Positions 33,587-43,061 are shown, counted from the stretch's first letter. The stretch: DNA of 53,814 nt from Porticoccus sp041581635 (GCA_041581635.1 JBFICW010000017.1:1-53814); one strand, 5' to 3'. Program-made: numbers and translations. The notes: generated by a model from the sequence alone, not told the origin.

Positions 33587-34243
33587 TCAGTGAATCATAA
33601 CCCTTATATACTGCCCGTTCAGCAGTAGGTTGACGGAAAGATTATCCACCAAGCAGGGCCAGCGTTGTAGATCGCTGGCCCAGCGTTTGCTTCGATCTTC
33701 TTTGCAGGCATCTGGTACAAATACCAGGTCGTGGTTCTGCAGATTGTCAATAATCAGATGAACGGCTTGATCTAATCGATTTGCAAAAGGCTCGCCAATT
33801 AAGTGGTGGATAATCAGATTGGATCGAGTCATATCCATTGGCACCAGTGGCGTGTTGTAGTGAGACATAAATCGGTCGTTCACCTCTTCTATCAGCCGAT
33901 GGGCCAGATAAGATTCATCCATGAGCGCATTTAATCCATCGTGGCCATCAATAAGGCTGGGGGGCTGAATAAAAAACTCGTTGGCAATGGCGATGACGGG
34001 TTCTGTGTAGTCCGAGATGTTGCATTCGCTGGAAATAGCATCAACGGCATCAATAAATTCTGGCACCTGGTCAATGTAATGAATAATAAAGTTGAGCAGT
34101 GCTGGAACAATGTTCTTAGGCGGAAGTTGTACTGCATGATGCAGATTGCCGACCCTAGCTTTTAGGAGAAGGGCTAATTGCCCTGTCGTTTTTTCGTGAG
34201 CTTTTGCCGCGGCGATCGCTTGGCGTATATTGACTGTATCCAT
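33587..34243 (-). CDS. Hypothetical protein, 218 residues, not recognised
   Basis: I do not recognise this family. The protein has no signal peptide or membrane segment, is rich in helix-forming residues, His, Asp and Asn, and contains the stretches PALLNFIIHYIDQVPEF and LVPMDMTRSNLIIHHLIGE. Its C-terminal region (LVDNLSVNLLLNGQYIRVMIH) looks beta-rich. It is convergent with the YheV-like gene (12 bp apart) and lies before the MATE gene on the same strand with 71 bp between, so it may share that transcript. Real coding status is supported by its length and by the lack of a competing frame. Confidence 0.8.
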   Translation of the reverse strand: MDTVNIRQAIAAAKAHEKTTGQLALLLKARVGNLHHAVQLPPKNIVPALLNFIIHYIDQVPEFIDAVDAISSECNISDYTEPVIAIANEFFIQPPSLIDGHDGLNALMDESYLAHRLIEEVNDRFMSHYNTPLVPMDMTRSNLIIHHLIGEPFANRLDQAVHLIIDNLQNHDLVFVPDACKEDRSKRWASDLQRWPCLVDNLSVNLLLNGQYIRVMIH

Positions 34244-34314
34244 ATACCAAAACTAGTAGACGAGCGCTAAAAGGCAAAGAACATCTTGGTATAAGAAATG
34301 ACTTGTTGCGTTCA

Positions 34315-35640
34315 TTAGACCTTATTTTGTAACCACAGGTTACGGTGGCTGTAAAAAGCAAACATTCCGCCCATCAGAATGCTGCGTCCACAGAGAAAAA
34401 CCAGATAAGACACCCATAACCCATGGTTTCCAAGGGGCTTAGATAGAAACCAAATTGGCAAGAACAACCCAAAGGTGGCCAGCATCATGGTGCCTTGCAT
34501 TGCTCGAGTTTTGCCGGATCCAATAAAAATACCATCAGCCATAAAGCATATAACTCCGGCTAGTGGCAGGGATATGAGCCATGGCCAATACTCATGGGCC
34601 GCGGCAGATACTTCTGGCAAGTCAGTAAAAATGGCAATAATGCTCGTTGGGAATAAAAGGTAGGCCATGGTGGCGATGCAGGAAATACCTAGTCCCCATA
34701 ACGTGGTCTCTGTGCAAACTTGGTAGAAGTGATCAAGATTATTAGTGCCTACTGCATGTCCTGCGAGCGATTCAGCTGCATGGGCAAAGCCATCTTGGGT
34801 ATAGGCTACCAGCAAGAGTAATTGCATTAATATGGCGTTGGCGGCTAGAAAGTTGTCACCTTGCCGGGCCCCCTGTGCAGTAAAAAATACCATAGTAAAA
34901 ACTAGGCAAGCCGTACGCACAAAGAGGTGTTGGTTTACCTGTAGAAATTCTCGATAACGATGCCACTGACATAAATGGCGCCAATTGACGGCCCCCGGCA
35001 TTTCTGACAACGACATGGCTACCAATCCCATTGCCAGCCCAAAGCCAAGTAATTCAGCACAAAAAGAGGCCCAGGCTGCGCCCACACTATTCATTTTAAG
35101 GCCAACAATAAACACAAAATCCAGGCCGATATTAACAACATTGGTAAACAGCATTAGCAGTAGTGTGGCTTTTGCACGTTGCAAGCCTAGTAGCCAGCCC
35201 ATGGCACAGAGTGTGCCGAATGTGGCTGGTGCAGCAAAAATTCGAATTTGGCAGTATTCAAAGGCCAGTAATTTCACTTCATCAGAAGGCTTAATTAAAT
35301 TCAGAATAACGGTCAGTAGTGGCTGCTGAAACAATACCAAGACAGACCCAAGCAGTATGGCAAGTACCAGTGATTGAGCGAGCAGTTCACGGCATCGATT
35401 GTGGTCGCCAGTACCCCGGGCGCGAGCAGTTAGCCCGGTGTTACCCATTCGAAGAAACGAAAATAGCCAAAAGAGCATCGTTAAAACACTGCTCCCGGCC
35501 GCGACAGCACCGAGGTAATGCGCCAGCTCTAAATGCCCAAGAATAGCCGTATCAACAAGACCGAGTAGAGGGATGCTCACGCTAGCAATTGTCATGGGTA
35601 GCGCAATGGCTAAAACTTTTTGGTGGTGCGGTTGATTCAT
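34315..35640 (-). CDS. MATE-family multidrug/cation antiporter (DinF-like)
   Basis: MATE exporters move cationic compounds out in exchange for Na+ or H+. This 441-residue protein has about twelve hydrophobic segments and the family's opening LALPMTIASVSIPLLGLVDTAILGHL (marked by LVDTAILGHL, near residue 27). It has a pseudo-repeat in the second half (LAGVICFMADGIFIGSGKTRAMQ). The DinF/NorM subclass resembles DinF because of the LVDTAxLG motif. The substrate is unknown. Confidence 0.92.
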   Translation of the reverse strand: MNQPHHQKVLAIALPMTIASVSIPLLGLVDTAILGHLELAHYLGAVAAGSSVLTMLFWLFSFLRMGNTGLTARARGTGDHNRCRELLAQSLVLAILLGSVLVLFQQPLLTVILNLIKPSDEVKLLAFEYCQIRIFAAPATFGTLCAMGWLLGLQRAKATLLLMLFTNVVNIGLDFVFIVGLKMNSVGAAWASFCAELLGFGLAMGLVAMSLSEMPGAVNWRHLCQWHRYREFLQVNQHLFVRTACLVFTMVFFTAQGARQGDNFLAANAILMQLLLLVAYTQDGFAHAAESLAGHAVGTNNLDHFYQVCTETTLWGLGISCIATMAYLLFPTSIIAIFTDLPEVSAAAHEYWPWLISLPLAGVICFMADGIFIGSGKTRAMQGTMMLATFGLFLPIWFLSKPLGNHGLWVSYLVFLCGRSILMGGMFAFYSHRNLWLQNKV

Positions 35641-35715
35641 GGCATGAATATGTTTTATAAGGCTTTGTTCCGATAGAAAGGTTGACCAAGCAGGTAGAGG
35701 GGCAAGACGAAAGTC

Positions 35716-35724
35716 TGATATACT
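35716..35724 (+). promoter_or_regulatory. Candidate extended -10 element upstream of coxB
   Basis: TGATATACT, an extended -10 (TGn followed by TATACT), occurs 90 bp before coxB in the 173-bp gap that starts the cox operon. No clear -35 is seen 17 bp upstream, which is normal for extended -10 promoters. This is the best promoter candidate in that gap. Confidence 0.4.
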
Positions 35725-35813
35725 TCGCTAGTGTCCCCTGCAGGGCGGTCTGTGTCTAGGTCGTTTTTCAGGGGATTAAAACTATAAACAATAACTTATT
35801 TGGAGATAGGGCG

Positions 35814-36962
35814 ATGTCAAGAAGAGCACGTATGCTTTTCGCGCTTGTGCTTGCCCCTGTAATATCACTGGTCTTTTCCGGCACAGTGTTAGCAGAAGAA
35901 GCTCAGCGTTGGGCGGTTAATATGCCTAAGGGGGTAACCTCGGTCAGCAACGCAATCTACGATATTCACATGATCGTTTTCTGGATTTGCGTGGTTATCG
36001 GTATCGGTGTATTTGCCATCATGTTTTACAGCATGTATGCACACCGTAAGTCTCGCGGTGCTGTCGCGGCAAACTTTCATGAGAACACTACAGCTGAAGT
36101 GGTTTGGACAGTCATTCCTGCACTTATCCTGGTTGTAATGGCGATACCAGCTACAAGCACACTGTTGGACGTTTACGATACATCAGAAGCTGAGATGGAC
36201 GTAAAGATAACCGGCTATCAGTGGAAGTGGCAATATGAATATCTTGGTGAAGACGTCGCGTTCATGAGTGAGCTGACAACACCAGAAGCTGAGATTTATA
36301 ACACTGCGCCTAAAAGCCAATACTATCTTCAGGAAGTTTCTGAACCACTGGTTATTCCGGTTAAGACTAAAGTTCGTTTCCTGATCACGGCTAAAGATGT
36401 GATTCACTCTTGGTGGGTGCCCGACTTTGCCGTTAAGAAAGATGCTATTCCCGGTTTTGTTAATGAGACCTGGACCTATGTTGAAGAGCCTGGCGTATAC
36501 CGCGGAGAATGTGCTGAGCTGTGTGGTAAAGCCCACGCCTTTATGCCGATTGTGGTGAATGTGCTTGAGAAAGAAGAGTACAACAGTTGGTTGGCAGAGA
36601 AGAAAACTCAAGTAGCTGCTATTCGTGAGCTGGCCAAAAAGACCTTTACCAAGGATGAGCTGATGGTTCAGGGTGAAGCAGCCTATAACCGCTCATGTGC
36701 TTCTTGTCACATGGGGAACGGTGAAGGTATTGCTGGTGTCTTCCCTGGTCTGAAAGGTAGCGCGATTGCTACTGGTGATATTAGCAAGCACCTAGACGTG
36801 GTTGTTAATGGTACGGCTGGTACAGCGATGCAGGCATTTGGTGGTCAGCTCTCAGAAGTGGACCTGGCAGCCATTATTACCTACGAGCGTAATGCTTGGG
36901 GTAATGACACTGGTGATGTGGTTCAGCCCATCGATGTTCTCAAATTCAAACAAGGCCAATAA
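35814..36962 (+). CDS. coxB: Cytochrome c oxidase subunit II with fused cytochrome c domain
   Basis: Subunit II takes electrons from cytochrome c through its CuA centre. It has a signal peptide, two membrane helices (about 50-72 and 92-115), the CuA ligands in ECAELCGKAH (C233, C237, H241) and a C-terminal cytochrome c with CASCH (C295, C298, H299). The fusion makes a caa3-like arrangement, as in Pseudomonas, so an internal cytochrome can receive electrons. 382 residues in all. coxA begins 14 bp after. Confidence 0.97.
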   Translation: MSRRARMLFALVLAPVISLVFSGTVLAEEAQRWAVNMPKGVTSVSNAIYDIHMIVFWICVVIGIGVFAIMFYSMYAHRKSRGAVAANFHENTTAEVVWTVIPALILVVMAIPATSTLLDVYDTSEAEMDVKITGYQWKWQYEYLGEDVAFMSELTTPEAEIYNTAPKSQYYLQEVSEPLVIPVKTKVRFLITAKDVIHSWWVPDFAVKKDAIPGFVNETWTYVEEPGVYRGECAELCGKAHAFMPIVVNVLEKEEYNSWLAEKKTQVAAIRELAKKTFTKDELMVQGEAAYNRSCASCHMGNGEGIAGVFPGLKGSAIATGDISKHLDVVVNGTAGTAMQAFGGQLSEVDLAAIITYERNAWGNDTGDVVQPIDVLKFKQGQ

Positions 36963-36976
36963 GGGAGGATTAAGTC

Positions 36977-38530
36977 ATGGCACACGGTCCCGCTAAAGGT
37001 ATTGGCCGCTGGCTGTTTACCACTAACCACAAGGACATCGGTACGCTTTACCTCTGGTTTAGCTTTGCGATGTTCCTATTAGGCGGCTTCTTTGCAATGG
37101 TTATCCGCGCCGAGCTATTTGAGCCCGGCATGCAAATTGTTAAGCCAGAATTTTTTAACCAAATGACAACCATGCATGGCTTGGTGATGGTGTTTGGTGC
37201 CATCATGCCGGCCTTTGTTGGTTTGGCCAACTGGATGATTCCGATGATGATCGGCGCACCAGATATGGCGCTGCCACGCATGAATAACCTGAGCTTCTGG
37301 ATTCTGCCTTTTGCCTTTGCGCTGTTGGCATCCACGTTGTTTATGGAAGGTGGTGCACCTAACTTCGGTTGGACATTCTACGCACCGCTTTCTACGACGT
37401 ATGCTCCGGATACTGTGAACTACTTTATCTTCGGTGTTCACATCATGGGTGCTTCTTCAATCATGGGCTCCATCAACATCATCGCCACAGTGCTCAATAT
37501 GCGCGCACCAGGTATGACGTTGATGAAAATGCCAATGTTTGTTTGGACCTGGTTAATTACAGCCTTCCTGTTGATTGCAGTTATGCCAGTACTGGCTGGT
37601 GCAGTAACCATGATGCTGATGGATATTAACTTTGGTACCAGCTTCTTTGATGCAGCCGGTGGTGGCGACCCCGTTTTGTTCCAGCATGTATTCTGGTTCT
37701 TCGGTCATCCAGAGGTTTACATCATCATCTTGCCAGCATTTGGTGTGATTTCGCACATCATTCCAACCTTTAGCCGTAAACCGTTATTTGGTTATAGCTC
37801 TATGGTTTATGCAACGGCATCTATTGCTTTCTTGTCGTTCATTGTTTGGGCTCACCATATGTTTATGGTGGGTATGCCAATCGGTGGCGAACTGTACTTT
37901 ATGTACGCGACGATGCTGATTGCAATTCCAACAGCGGCCAAGGTGTTTAACTGGGTATCCACAATGTTCCGTGGTTCCATGACCTTTGAAACCCCTATGC
38001 TGTTTGCCATTGCTTTTGTCATTCTGTTTACCATCGGTGGCTTTACTGGCGTTATGGTGGCCATTGCTCCTGCGGATGTTCAGTATCACGATAGCTACTT
38101 TGTAGTTGCCCACTTCCACTATGTGATGGTGGCAGGTGCAGTGTTCTCTGGAACTGCTGCGGTCTATTACTGGCTGCCTAAGTGGTGCGGCAGGATGTAT
38201 GACGAAACTATGGCAAAGCTCCAGTTCTGGGTGTCGTTTGTCGGTTTCAACGTAACGTTCTTCCCCCAGCACTTCTTAGGGTTGGCAGGAATGCCACGTC
38301 GTTATGCTGATTATGCGTTACAGTTTTCTGATTGGAATATGGTCTCCAGTGTTGGTGCATTTATATATGGCTCCTCACAACTGTTGTTCATGTTTATCGT
38401 CATTAAGGCGATCAGATCTGGCAAGCAGCTGACTGAACCTAAGACCTGGGAAGGAGCGGAAGGCCTAGAGTGGACTGTTGCCACACCTGCGCCATACCAC
38501 ACCTTTACTACTCCTCCGGAAGTGAAGTAA
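36977..38530 (+). CDS. coxA: Cytochrome c oxidase subunit I (aa3 type, A1 family)
   Basis: Subunit I holds heme a and the heme a3-CuB site. Twelve helices are predicted. GHPEVYIIILPAFG carries the cross-linked His-Tyr and the glutamate of the D-pathway; HHMFMVG carries CuB histidines; the heme ligands are in HGLVMVFG and HFHYVMVAG. The 517-residue length is standard. The XGHPEVY motif places it in the A1 subgroup, which uses both proton pathways. Confidence 0.98.
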   Translation: MAHGPAKGIGRWLFTTNHKDIGTLYLWFSFAMFLLGGFFAMVIRAELFEPGMQIVKPEFFNQMTTMHGLVMVFGAIMPAFVGLANWMIPMMIGAPDMALPRMNNLSFWILPFAFALLASTLFMEGGAPNFGWTFYAPLSTTYAPDTVNYFIFGVHIMGASSIMGSINIIATVLNMRAPGMTLMKMPMFVWTWLITAFLLIAVMPVLAGAVTMMLMDINFGTSFFDAAGGGDPVLFQHVFWFFGHPEVYIIILPAFGVISHIIPTFSRKPLFGYSSMVYATASIAFLSFIVWAHHMFMVGMPIGGELYFMYATMLIAIPTAAKVFNWVSTMFRGSMTFETPMLFAIAFVILFTIGGFTGVMVAIAPADVQYHDSYFVVAHFHYVMVAGAVFSGTAAVYYWLPKWCGRMYDETMAKLQFWVSFVGFNVTFFPQHFLGLAGMPRRYADYALQFSDWNMVSSVGAFIYGSSQLLFMFIVIKAIRSGKQLTEPKTWEGAEGLEWTVATPAPYHTFTTPPEVK

Positions 38531-38550
38531 CAGGTAGAAGGACTGAGAAT

Positions 38551-39102
38551 ATGTCGACCAACCCGGTCAAAAAGACCCTGGTCAAACTGCTCGTAGGTGC
38601 GGCCGGCATGTTCTTGTTTGCGTTATTTGTAATGCCACCATTGTACGATGTGTTTTGTGAAATCACGGGCATAGGTGGCAAAACAGGGGGTGCTTACCAG
38701 GTCTCAGATGCTGGTGTGGATAAATCTCGTACGGTAAAGGTTCAATTTGTTGCTACCAACAATGGAGCCATGCCTTGGGAGTTTGCTCCTAAGGTCTATG
38801 AAGTTACAGTACATCCAGGCGAGCCTACTGAGGCGGTGTTTTACGCTAAGAATCGCACAAGCCGAAATATGGTGGCTCAAGCGATTCCTAATGTGACCCC
38901 CTTTAATGCGGCAGAGTATTTCCACAAAACGGAATGCTTTTGCTTTAATCAGCAACCGCTGAAAGCAGGTGAAGATGCAGATCTACCGTTGGTATTTATC
39001 GTAGATCGCGACCTTCCAAAGGCCATAAATACAATAACGTTGTCCTACACATTATTTGATGTAACTGATCGCGTAGACGAGTCACTTGCACAATTAAATT
39101 GA
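38551..39102 (+). CDS. cox11: Cytochrome c oxidase assembly protein Cox11 (CtaG)
   Basis: Cox11 delivers copper to the CuB site of subunit I. The ATG at 38551 follows a good ribosome site (AAGGACTGAG) and gives a 183-residue protein with one N-terminal membrane helix (about residues 15-35) and a periplasmic domain that includes the copper-binding CFCFNQQ motif. Longer upstream reading would run into coxA. It lies 20 bp after coxA and 45 bp before coxC. Confidence 0.95.
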   Translation: MSTNPVKKTLVKLLVGAAGMFLFALFVMPPLYDVFCEITGIGGKTGGAYQVSDAGVDKSRTVKVQFVATNNGAMPWEFAPKVYEVTVHPGEPTEAVFYAKNRTSRNMVAQAIPNVTPFNAAEYFHKTECFCFNQQPLKAGEDADLPLVFIVDRDLPKAINTITLSYTLFDVTDRVDESLAQLN

Positions 39103-39147
39103 TGATAAGAGCCACACCGAAGGGTGTGATGCAAACGGAGAAAAATA

Positions 39148-40053
39148 ATGTCAACTGAGAGCAATTACTACGTTCCAGAGCAAAGCCGGTTGCCTATCTT
39201 TGCTGCTACTGGCTTGGGCTTAATTGCCTATGGTGCCGGTAGTTGGGTACAAGGTGGCAATGCCATGGCCTTTCTGGCTGGTGCATTAGTGCTGGCGTTC
39301 ACTCTTTATACTTGGTTTAGCCTGGTGATAAAGGAAAACATGGCGGGTATGAATAGCGATCAACTTAAGCGCTCCTACGTTTGGGGAATGAGTTGGTTTA
39401 TCTTTTCAGAGGTGATGTTCTTCGCCGCATTTTTTGGTGCCCTCTTCTATATCCGTACTTTGGCGCTGCCTTGGCTGGGGAGTGAAGGTGGTTTTGAAGA
39501 AAACAGTCTGTTATGGGGCGATTTTGAAGCGGCTTGGCCGCTGATGACAACGCCCGATATGGTTGCCAATGGCGATGCCGCTAAGTTTGTAGGGCCTGCC
39601 GAGAACATGAGTTTCCCTGGTTGGGACAAGCTGTTTAGTTGGCTGCCATTGTGGAACACCATTATTTTGATGACTTCCAGTGTGACGGTTCATATTGCAC
39701 ACACAGCCATTAAGAACAACAACCGTGGCAAGTTCAATCTATGGTTGGGAATCACCGTAGCTCTAGGTGCTATCTTCCTGGTATTGCAGGTTGAAGAATA
39801 TATCCATGCCTACCAGCACATGGGTTTGACGCTAGAAACCGGTGTTTACGGCACGACGTTCTTTATGCTGACAGGTTTCCACGGCGCTCACGTAACCATG
39901 GGTACTATTATGCTACTGATTCAGTTCCTGCGAGGACTGAAAGGGCATTTCAATGCTGATGACCAATTTGGTTTTGAAGCTGCATCCTGGTACTGGCACT
40001 TTGTGGATGTAGTTTGGGTTGGTTTGTTTATCTTTGTTTATGTTTTGGCGTAA
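39148..40053 (+). CDS. coxC: Cytochrome c oxidase subunit III
   Basis: Subunit III stabilises the oxidase and its proton uptake. The 301 residues include about seven helices, with the family motifs FIFSEVMFFAAFFGALFY, YIHAYQHMGLTLETGVYGTTFF (marked by GLTLETGVYGTTFF) and a final ASWYWHFVDVVWVGLFI. An extra loop (about residues 108-165) between helices 2 and 3 is common in gammaproteobacterial forms. A terminator follows. Confidence 0.96.
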   Translation: MSTESNYYVPEQSRLPIFAATGLGLIAYGAGSWVQGGNAMAFLAGALVLAFTLYTWFSLVIKENMAGMNSDQLKRSYVWGMSWFIFSEVMFFAAFFGALFYIRTLALPWLGSEGGFEENSLLWGDFEAAWPLMTTPDMVANGDAAKFVGPAENMSFPGWDKLFSWLPLWNTIILMTSSVTVHIAHTAIKNNNRGKFNLWLGITVALGAIFLVLQVEEYIHAYQHMGLTLETGVYGTTFFMLTGFHGAHVTMGTIMLLIQFLRGLKGHFNADDQFGFEAASWYWHFVDVVWVGLFIFVYVLA

Positions 40054-40099
40054 GTGGAGCTCTTTTATTAAGCTCAATTAGCTAAACATTAAAAAAAAT

Positions 40100-40131
40100 A
40101 AAACGGCCAGGGAATTTCCTGGCCGTTTTTT
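40100..40131 (+). terminator. Rho-independent terminator of the cox structural operon
   Basis: A 12-bp stem (40100-40111 with 40118-40129) with a 6-base loop and T6 lies about 47 bases after coxC. Its 5' arm is preceded by a run of A, so it may also end transcription from the leftward DUF2909 gene. Confidence 0.92.
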
Positions 40132-40175
40132 CTTAGGGATAAGTAAGGTCTGTTGTTGAAGGGCTGCTACAAAGC

Positions 40176-40445
40176 TTACTCTTTAGCAGGTTGATGACTG
40201 CTTTGGGGTATGACGCGTTCGGGATGTAGTTGTTTGTCCCACGGAGCTTGGCTGGTAAGTTGGCCGGAGTAGATGCCCCAAGTGATAGTGCCAACTAAAG
40301 CGATAGCGAGAACAATGCGAATACCCAGCGCATACAGCGTGCGTTTTCTGGAATTTCCGACATCCTTCATTAGAAACACTAAGGCACTACTGAGGCTAAT
40401 TAGTACAGCGATAAAGAGTAAAACAATGATAACTTTAAGCAGCAT
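40176..40445 (-). CDS. DUF2909 twin-transmembrane protein
   Basis: The 89-residue protein has two hydrophobic segments (about residues 4-26 and 42-62) and a short polar tail. It resembles DUF2909 proteins found beside cox operons in Pseudomonas and relatives. A function in oxidase assembly is suspected from context but not established. It points leftward, divergent from SURF1. Confidence 0.8.
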   Translation of the reverse strand: MLLKVIIVLLFIAVLISLSSALVFLMKDVGNSRKRTLYALGIRIVLAIALVGTITWGIYSGQLTSQAPWDKQLHPERVIPQSSHQPAKE

Positions 40446-40487
40446 GGGTTTTTATTTCCCAGTTGAAAGAAAGTGATTTAACCACAG

Positions 40488-41270
40488 ATGTCGAAGTTGA
40501 CACAGCACCAAGCATACGTTTCTTTCCAATGGCAGTGGAACTGGAAGGTGTTGTTGTTCGCTATATTTTTTTTACCAGTAACAATCAGTTTGGCGTGTTG
40601 GCAGCTTGAGCGGGCAGAAGAAAAAAGACAATTGCTGGATATGTATAACCAGCGTGGAGTAACTTCTCCAGTTGCTTTAGAGGATATTATCAATCTCGAG
40701 GGTCAGGAATACCTTCGTATTACGGTAACGGGTTTTTACGACAATAAAACCACATTGCTATTGGATAACCGGGTGCGTCATGGGCGGCCTGGTTACGATG
40801 TTATCAACCCATTTAAAACAAATACCGGGCAATGGATACTGGTTAATCGCGGCTGGATTATGGGCCATGCGAATCGGGCCGTATTACCAGACATTGGGGT
40901 CATTAACGGGGAAGTTACTCTAAGCGGTTATCTCTATCGTTCACCAGGTAAGCAGTTAATGTTAGGTGAAGATATTTGGGCTGTTGTGAATGGGCCAAAA
41001 ATTATCCAAAATGCAGCCCCTGAAATAGTATCCAAGAAGCTTTCTATAGAACTCTTCAACTATAGCCTTAGATTGGATGCTGACGCTCCGGGGGCTTTTG
41101 AGACCGGTTGGCCGTTGGTCAGCGTACAACCCGGAAAACATACGGGCTATGCCGTACAGTGGGGAGCGTTAGCTGTAGTGCTCGTTGTATTAACGATTTT
41201 CTCAAGTTCCAACTTGGGTAGAGTGATAAAAGCTAGACGTAAGCTGAAAAGTGAAAAATCAGGGGATTAA
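40488..41270 (+). CDS. SURF1-family cytochrome oxidase assembly protein
   Basis: SURF1 helps insert heme a into subunit I. The 260-residue protein has two membrane helices, one near residues 22-40 and one near 222-242, with a periplasmic domain between them. Family landmarks include the SLACWQLERAEEK segment after helix 1, LLDNRVRHGRPGYDV, WILVNRGWI, and the C-terminal GYAVQWGALAVVL. It starts an assembly cluster that ends at SCO1 and matches the Pseudomonas cox region. Confidence 0.92.
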   Translation: MSKLTQHQAYVSFQWQWNWKVLLFAIFFLPVTISLACWQLERAEEKRQLLDMYNQRGVTSPVALEDIINLEGQEYLRITVTGFYDNKTTLLLDNRVRHGRPGYDVINPFKTNTGQWILVNRGWIMGHANRAVLPDIGVINGEVTLSGYLYRSPGKQLMLGEDIWAVVNGPKIIQNAAPEIVSKKLSIELFNYSLRLDADAPGAFETGWPLVSVQPGKHTGYAVQWGALAVVLVVLTIFSSSNLGRVIKARRKLKSEKSGD

Positions 41271-41275
41271 AGTTC

Positions 41276-41914
41276 ATGACAGAGCAGATAAAAAAACGTG
41301 GATCTTGGCAAGTATGGCTGATGATTGCCATGCTCAGCGGTGTGATGATTGCGGGATTTTTGTTGTTTCCAACCACTCAGGAACAGCGCAATAGCCTATT
41401 GTCCAGTTTAGGTACTACTAACCATGGAGAGTTTGTACTACCGTTAGTTTCTATCGAAGCTCTTAACTTGCTTGATGCCGAGGGAGAGCCTTGGCGACTG
41501 AGTGAACAAAAACATAAATGGCGTCTTTTTATTGCTGGTGGCGGTGAATGTGTGGAGCAGTGCCGAGAAATGCTTTACCTCACCCGGCAGGTTCATATTA
41601 GCCTAGGCAAATATAGCCGCCGTTTTGAGCGTCTTTATATAGCGCTCGATAGTGAACTTTCAGATGAAACTGCTGGGTACATTAAGCAGAATCATCCCTT
41701 CCTTAAGACCTTTCAGGGAAACTCACAGGAACTAGGAGACTTGTTAAAGGCAACCAATGCGCCATTCACTTTCAGCTCGGGAAAACAAGTGGACAGAATG
41801 CGAGCTTACCTGGTGGATCAACAGGGGTTGGTGATGATGTCTTATACGCTAGCGAATAAAGGCAGCGAAATGATCGAAGATATTGATCACCTGATGAAAT
41901 ATTCTCCAGAATAA
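41276..41914 (+). CDS. SCO-like membrane-anchored thioredoxin-fold protein lacking the copper histidine
   Basis: It sits between SURF1 and ctaA, the same slot as an uncharacterised gene in Pseudomonas (the PA0111 position). The 212-residue protein has one N-terminal membrane helix (about residues 13-31) and a thioredoxin-like domain with CVEQC (C92, C96), matching the CxxxC spacing of SCO1. The region aligned with the SCO copper histidine (DHGANMVLI) reads VDRMRAYLV, placing R174 where SCO1 has histidine. It may therefore be a thiol-disulfide reductase or a helper rather than a copper chaperone. Confidence 0.75.
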   Translation: MTEQIKKRGSWQVWLMIAMLSGVMIAGFLLFPTTQEQRNSLLSSLGTTNHGEFVLPLVSIEALNLLDAEGEPWRLSEQKHKWRLFIAGGGECVEQCREMLYLTRQVHISLGKYSRRFERLYIALDSELSDETAGYIKQNHPFLKTFQGNSQELGDLLKATNAPFTFSSGKQVDRMRAYLVDQQGLVMMSYTLANKGSEMIEDIDHLMKYSPE

Positions 41915-42025
41915 AAATCTACTGGAGTAATCATGCTGAGCGGGCAAGAAACAAGTTAATAATACGACTGGCTAGTCCAGCTCATTTTGTGGGAAGTTTG
42001 AAACAAGAAAGAGAATGTAACGTTG

Positions 42026-43057
42026 ATGTCGGCTTTTAATACACCGAAATTTAGGAAGCCTGGTTTCAAGTTGGCATTGATAGCCACTGTTCTGGCAAGC
42101 ATTGTTATTTTGCTTGGGATATTCACCCGGTTATTAGATGCAGGGCTGGGGTGTCCGGGGTGGCCCAGTTGTTACGGTGGTGAACTGTTGGCCCCCGAAG
42201 TGGGCGGGATTTCAAGTGCCAGTATTGAGGCCGATAAAGCTTCTCTTGATATGATCCACCGGGTTTTAGCGGGAGCTCTGGGCTTATTTATTATTAGCCT
42301 TGCTGTTATTTCTTGGCGGCAGCGCGAAAATGAAAATATCCCATTTCGTTTGCCGACGCTCATTCTGTTTCTCGTCGCCTGGGAGGTATTGTTCGGTATG
42401 TGGACGGTAACTCTACGGCTTTGGCCACTGATAGTGACGGTTCACATGCTTGCAGCAATGACGATGCTTTCATTGCTGTGGGTGCTAACGCTTAGGCTGG
42501 ACAACAAGCACTGGGCAATTTCCAACGGCCCACTGAATAAGGTGTTGAAGTTGAAGCCTTGGGTATTGGCAGCCATTGTTATCACCACCATTCAAATTTT
42601 ACTGGGTGCATGGACTAGCTCTAATTATGCAGCCTTTGCTTGCCCTGACTTTCCCACTTGCCAGAATACGTGGTGGCCCGAAATGGATTTAAAAAATGGA
42701 TTTAATATTATTCAAAGCATTGGCCCTAATTATTTGGGCGGCGTGATGGAAAGTGAGGCAAGGGTGGCAATCCACGTCGTTCACCGATTGGGAGCATTGG
42801 TGACGAGCGTTTATCTACTAATTTTGTGTGGCCTGCTCCAGGCCATTAAAGATTGGCGAGTCCGTCGTATGGGCCTCGTTATTTTTGTGGTGTTGGTTCT
42901 GCAATTAGGCATTGCTATTGGCAATATTGCGCTGATGCTGCCGCTCGTTACTGCGATTACACACAATATTGGTAGCGCCCTGCTATTGTTGACACTCGCG
43001 ACATTAGCCACCAAGGTGTGGACTGCCAAACCGGAATATCAGAGACTGGAGTCCTGA
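42026..43057 (+). CDS. ctaA: Heme A synthase CtaA (COX15)
   Basis: CtaA oxidises the C8 methyl of heme O to form heme A. The 343-residue protein has eight predicted helices in two pseudo-repeats, with paired heme histidines in DMIHRVLAG and HVVHRLGAL, and the cysteine pair in the DAGLGCPGWPSCYGG loop and again in FACPDFPTCQ. The start is ATG at 42026 rather than the TTG just upstream. It is 4 bp before cyoE. Confidence 0.95.
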   Translation: MSAFNTPKFRKPGFKLALIATVLASIVILLGIFTRLLDAGLGCPGWPSCYGGELLAPEVGGISSASIEADKASLDMIHRVLAGALGLFIISLAVISWRQRENENIPFRLPTLILFLVAWEVLFGMWTVTLRLWPLIVTVHMLAAMTMLSLLWVLTLRLDNKHWAISNGPLNKVLKLKPWVLAAIVITTIQILLGAWTSSNYAAFACPDFPTCQNTWWPEMDLKNGFNIIQSIGPNYLGGVMESEARVAIHVVHRLGALVTSVYLLILCGLLQAIKDWRVRRMGLVIFVVLVLQLGIAIGNIALMLPLVTAITHNIGSALLLLTLATLATKVWTAKPEYQRLES

Positions 43058-43061
43058 AGCA

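Noticed and set aside
35736..35745. CCCTGCAGGG palindrome upstream of coxB
   Set aside because: A 10-bp self-complementary sequence, common by chance, with no conserved regulatory motif linked to it.
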